A stretch of 6,310 bases of DNA. Origin: JBHIBA01 sp046758845. GTDB lineage: Bacteria > UBA8248 > JACPRG01 > G963555815. Of the stretch, positions 5,069-6,310 are shown piece by piece; position 1 is the stretch's first letter, and each line of letters begins with the position of its first letter. A model generated the notes under the pieces. It saw only the letters and a list, made by a program, of their open reading frames with translations. It ran no database searches and was not told where the DNA came from. Made by a program: the position numbers and the translations under genes. The DNA is taken from positions 1 through 6,310 of the forward strand of contig JBHIBA010000276.1 of assembly GCA_046758845.1 (NCBI GenBank), read 5' to 3'.

Positions 5069-6310
5069 TCAATACTTGAAGTAGAACCCCGAGACGATGG
5101 CCCAGGCGCTGTCGCCGTTGTTGAAGGGGTCGTCGTCCGCGGCGGTGGTCAGGGGCCGGTCGATGTCGAACAAAAACCCGTTCACCGAGAGGCGGACCTC
5201 TTTGATCGGCCAGTAGTTCACGCCGAATCCGTACGTGTATACCGTCTGCCCGAGGAGCTCGTCGGGTCCGCCGTCGTTCTCCGAGTCGTCCATGTCGATG
5301 CTCTCCACCTTGGCCACCAGCTCCAGTCCGTTCTTGCTGCGGCTGCCCATCAGCAGATAGCCGGCCTGGACGTGATAGCCGTAGCGAACCAGGTCGTCGT
5401 TCCCCATCCCCAAGACCGGCCCGTCGCGCTCCTGCCTCTCGTAGATGAACTCGGCCGTGGCCGAAAGGGGAAGGCCCCCCTTGTTCTTGTAGTCTTTGTT
5501 GTACCAGATGTCCCCGCCAAAGCGCGTGCGCAGGCCCTCGGTGGACACGCTGAACACCGTCAGGCGGTTGTCCCGCAAGAACAGCCGCGTCCGCCCGCCG
5601 GTGCTGCTGAAGGGCTGGTCGCCGATGGCCAAGTTGCCCGCTACCTCAATGGGCAACATCTTCTCCCAGGCCGTCCCCTTAAAGGGCTTGCCAATCAGGC
5701 GAACGGCGAAGTCCTTCTCGTCGTTGGTGTCGCTTGAGCGCCCCGTCCCGTTGCTCACGCTGGCCTGGTAGCCCAATGTCGGGTGCAGGTCTCCGTAGAC
5801 GAACACCCCCCGAGAGGCCCCCTCGGTGAGGTTGTCGGAGATCATCGAGCGCTCCAGAAAGAACAGGCTGTAGCGGCTCCAGGTCTGCTCGCCCCCGAAA
5901 CGCGTCTTGTGCTGGCCCGCCCGGATGCGGAACGCCTTGTACTTCTCCCAGCCCATATACGCGTCCTGGTCCAGGACCGGGCTGGACGCCCCGTCCAGCT
6001 CCAACCGGTACGTGAAGTCCCCGAACACCTTTCCCCGAAAGGTCACCCGGCCCCGGCGCAGGAGGAAGTTGTCGTGGGCGTCGTCGTCGTCGCCGGCAAA
6101 GACGCTGAGCTGGCTGAAGACCTGAACCCCAACGCGCAGCCCGTGCCGCTTGTCCTTGGACGTAATGCGAAAGCCGTCTTTGTACTTGATGTCAAAGGGC
6201 GGCTGGGACTTCTTGATCTGCTCGGCCAACCGGGCCTTCTCCCGCTGCTCGGCCCCTTTGAGCTCCTTGTACTCCTGCTCCGTGATCACCCCCTTCTTCT
6301 TCAATAGGTC
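5069..6310 (-). CDS. Phosphate-selective-type outer-membrane porin (OprO/OprP family), N-terminus missing
   Basis: The 413 residues in the window are the C-terminal part of a predicted outer-membrane beta-barrel; the frame is open to the right edge, so the true start, signal peptide and any coiled coil lie outside. The first visible residues, DLLKKKGVITEQEYKELK, form a short helical SHOCT-like motif that often precedes the barrel in porins of this family. The barrel seems to begin near GFRITSKDKRHGLRVGVQVF and shows alternating strands such as LRRGRVTFRGKVFGDFTYRL, AFRIRAGQHKTRFGGEQ and YGYHVQAGYLLMG. It ends in GFYFKY, with the C-terminal aromatic and alternating hydrophobic residues that BAM uses to recognise barrels. 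Family members pass phosphate or polyphosphate, though many homologues have unknown solutes. It lies upstream of modAB on the same strand, but the 256-base gap with its own promoter argues for separate transcription. An apparent TTG start at 6304 is only an internal leucine codon. Confidence 0.82.
   Translation of the reverse strand, partial: DLLKKKGVITEQEYKELKGAEQREKARLAEQIKKSQPPFDIKYKDGFRITSKDKRHGLRVGVQVFSQLSVFAGDDDDAHDNFLLRRGRVTFRGKVFGDFTYRLELDGASSPVLDQDAYMGWEKYKAFRIRAGQHKTRFGGEQTWSRYSLFFLERSMISDNLTEGASRGVFVYGDLHPTLGYQASVSNGTGRSSDTNDEKDFAVRLIGKPFKGTAWEKMLPIEVAGNLAIGDQPFSSTGGRTRLFLRDNRLTVFSVSTEGLRTRFGGDIWYNKDYKNKGGLPLSATAEFIYERQERDGPVLGMGNDDLVRYGYHVQAGYLLMGSRSKNGLELVAKVESIDMDDSENDGGPDELLGQTVYTYGFGVNYWPIKEVRLSVNGFLFDIDRPLTTAADDDPFNNGDSAWAIVSGFYFKY

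Noticed and set aside
5030..6307. Long open frames on the plus strand opposite the porin gene
   Set aside because: They are Val/Leu/Pro-rich antisense translations of beta-barrel codons, while the porin frame carries family features and a proper barrel C-terminus.

Overview
The window comes from a G+C-rich bacterium (by eye about 60% G+C) with a Gram-negative envelope. It encodes a periplasmic binding protein with a classical signal peptide and an outer-membrane beta-barrel porin ending in an aromatic residue. No rRNA or marker gene is present, so I do not name a taxon. The mod proteins look proteobacterial or Nitrospirota-like. The deacetylase resembles, from memory, proteins common in Actinobacteria.

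Layout, left to right: a 167-base flank with a rho-independent terminator and a palindromic repeat; an isoaspartyl peptidase/type 2 asparaginase gene on the minus strand (168-1094); a 109-base divergent spacer; modC (1204-2283, plus), the molybdate ABC transporter ATPase; a PIG-L/LmbE-type deacetylase (2401-3129, plus); a 168-base convergent spacer with a folded inverted repeat; modB (3298-3981, minus) and modA (4051-4812, minus), the permease and binding protein of the same transporter; a 256-base spacer with a candidate modA promoter, a dyad over its -35 box and a hairpin-rich stretch; and the 3' part of a phosphate-selective-type porin gene (5069-6310, minus) whose N-terminus lies beyond the right edge.

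How the genes fit together: ModA would capture molybdate (possibly tungstate) in the periplasm, ModB would form the membrane channel and ModC would power transport. The porin next to modA could supply an outer-membrane route for oxyanions, but this is inferred from position and family only. The mod genes are not one modABC operon. modC faces modB-modA, with the deacetylase gene between them. The asparaginase and deacetylase have no evident tie to molybdate.

I found no CRISPR array, transposase, tRNA, rRNA or clearly new multi-gene system. The less explained signals are the non-coding ones: three dyads or folded elements in the intergenic gaps, and the split arrangement of the mod genes.
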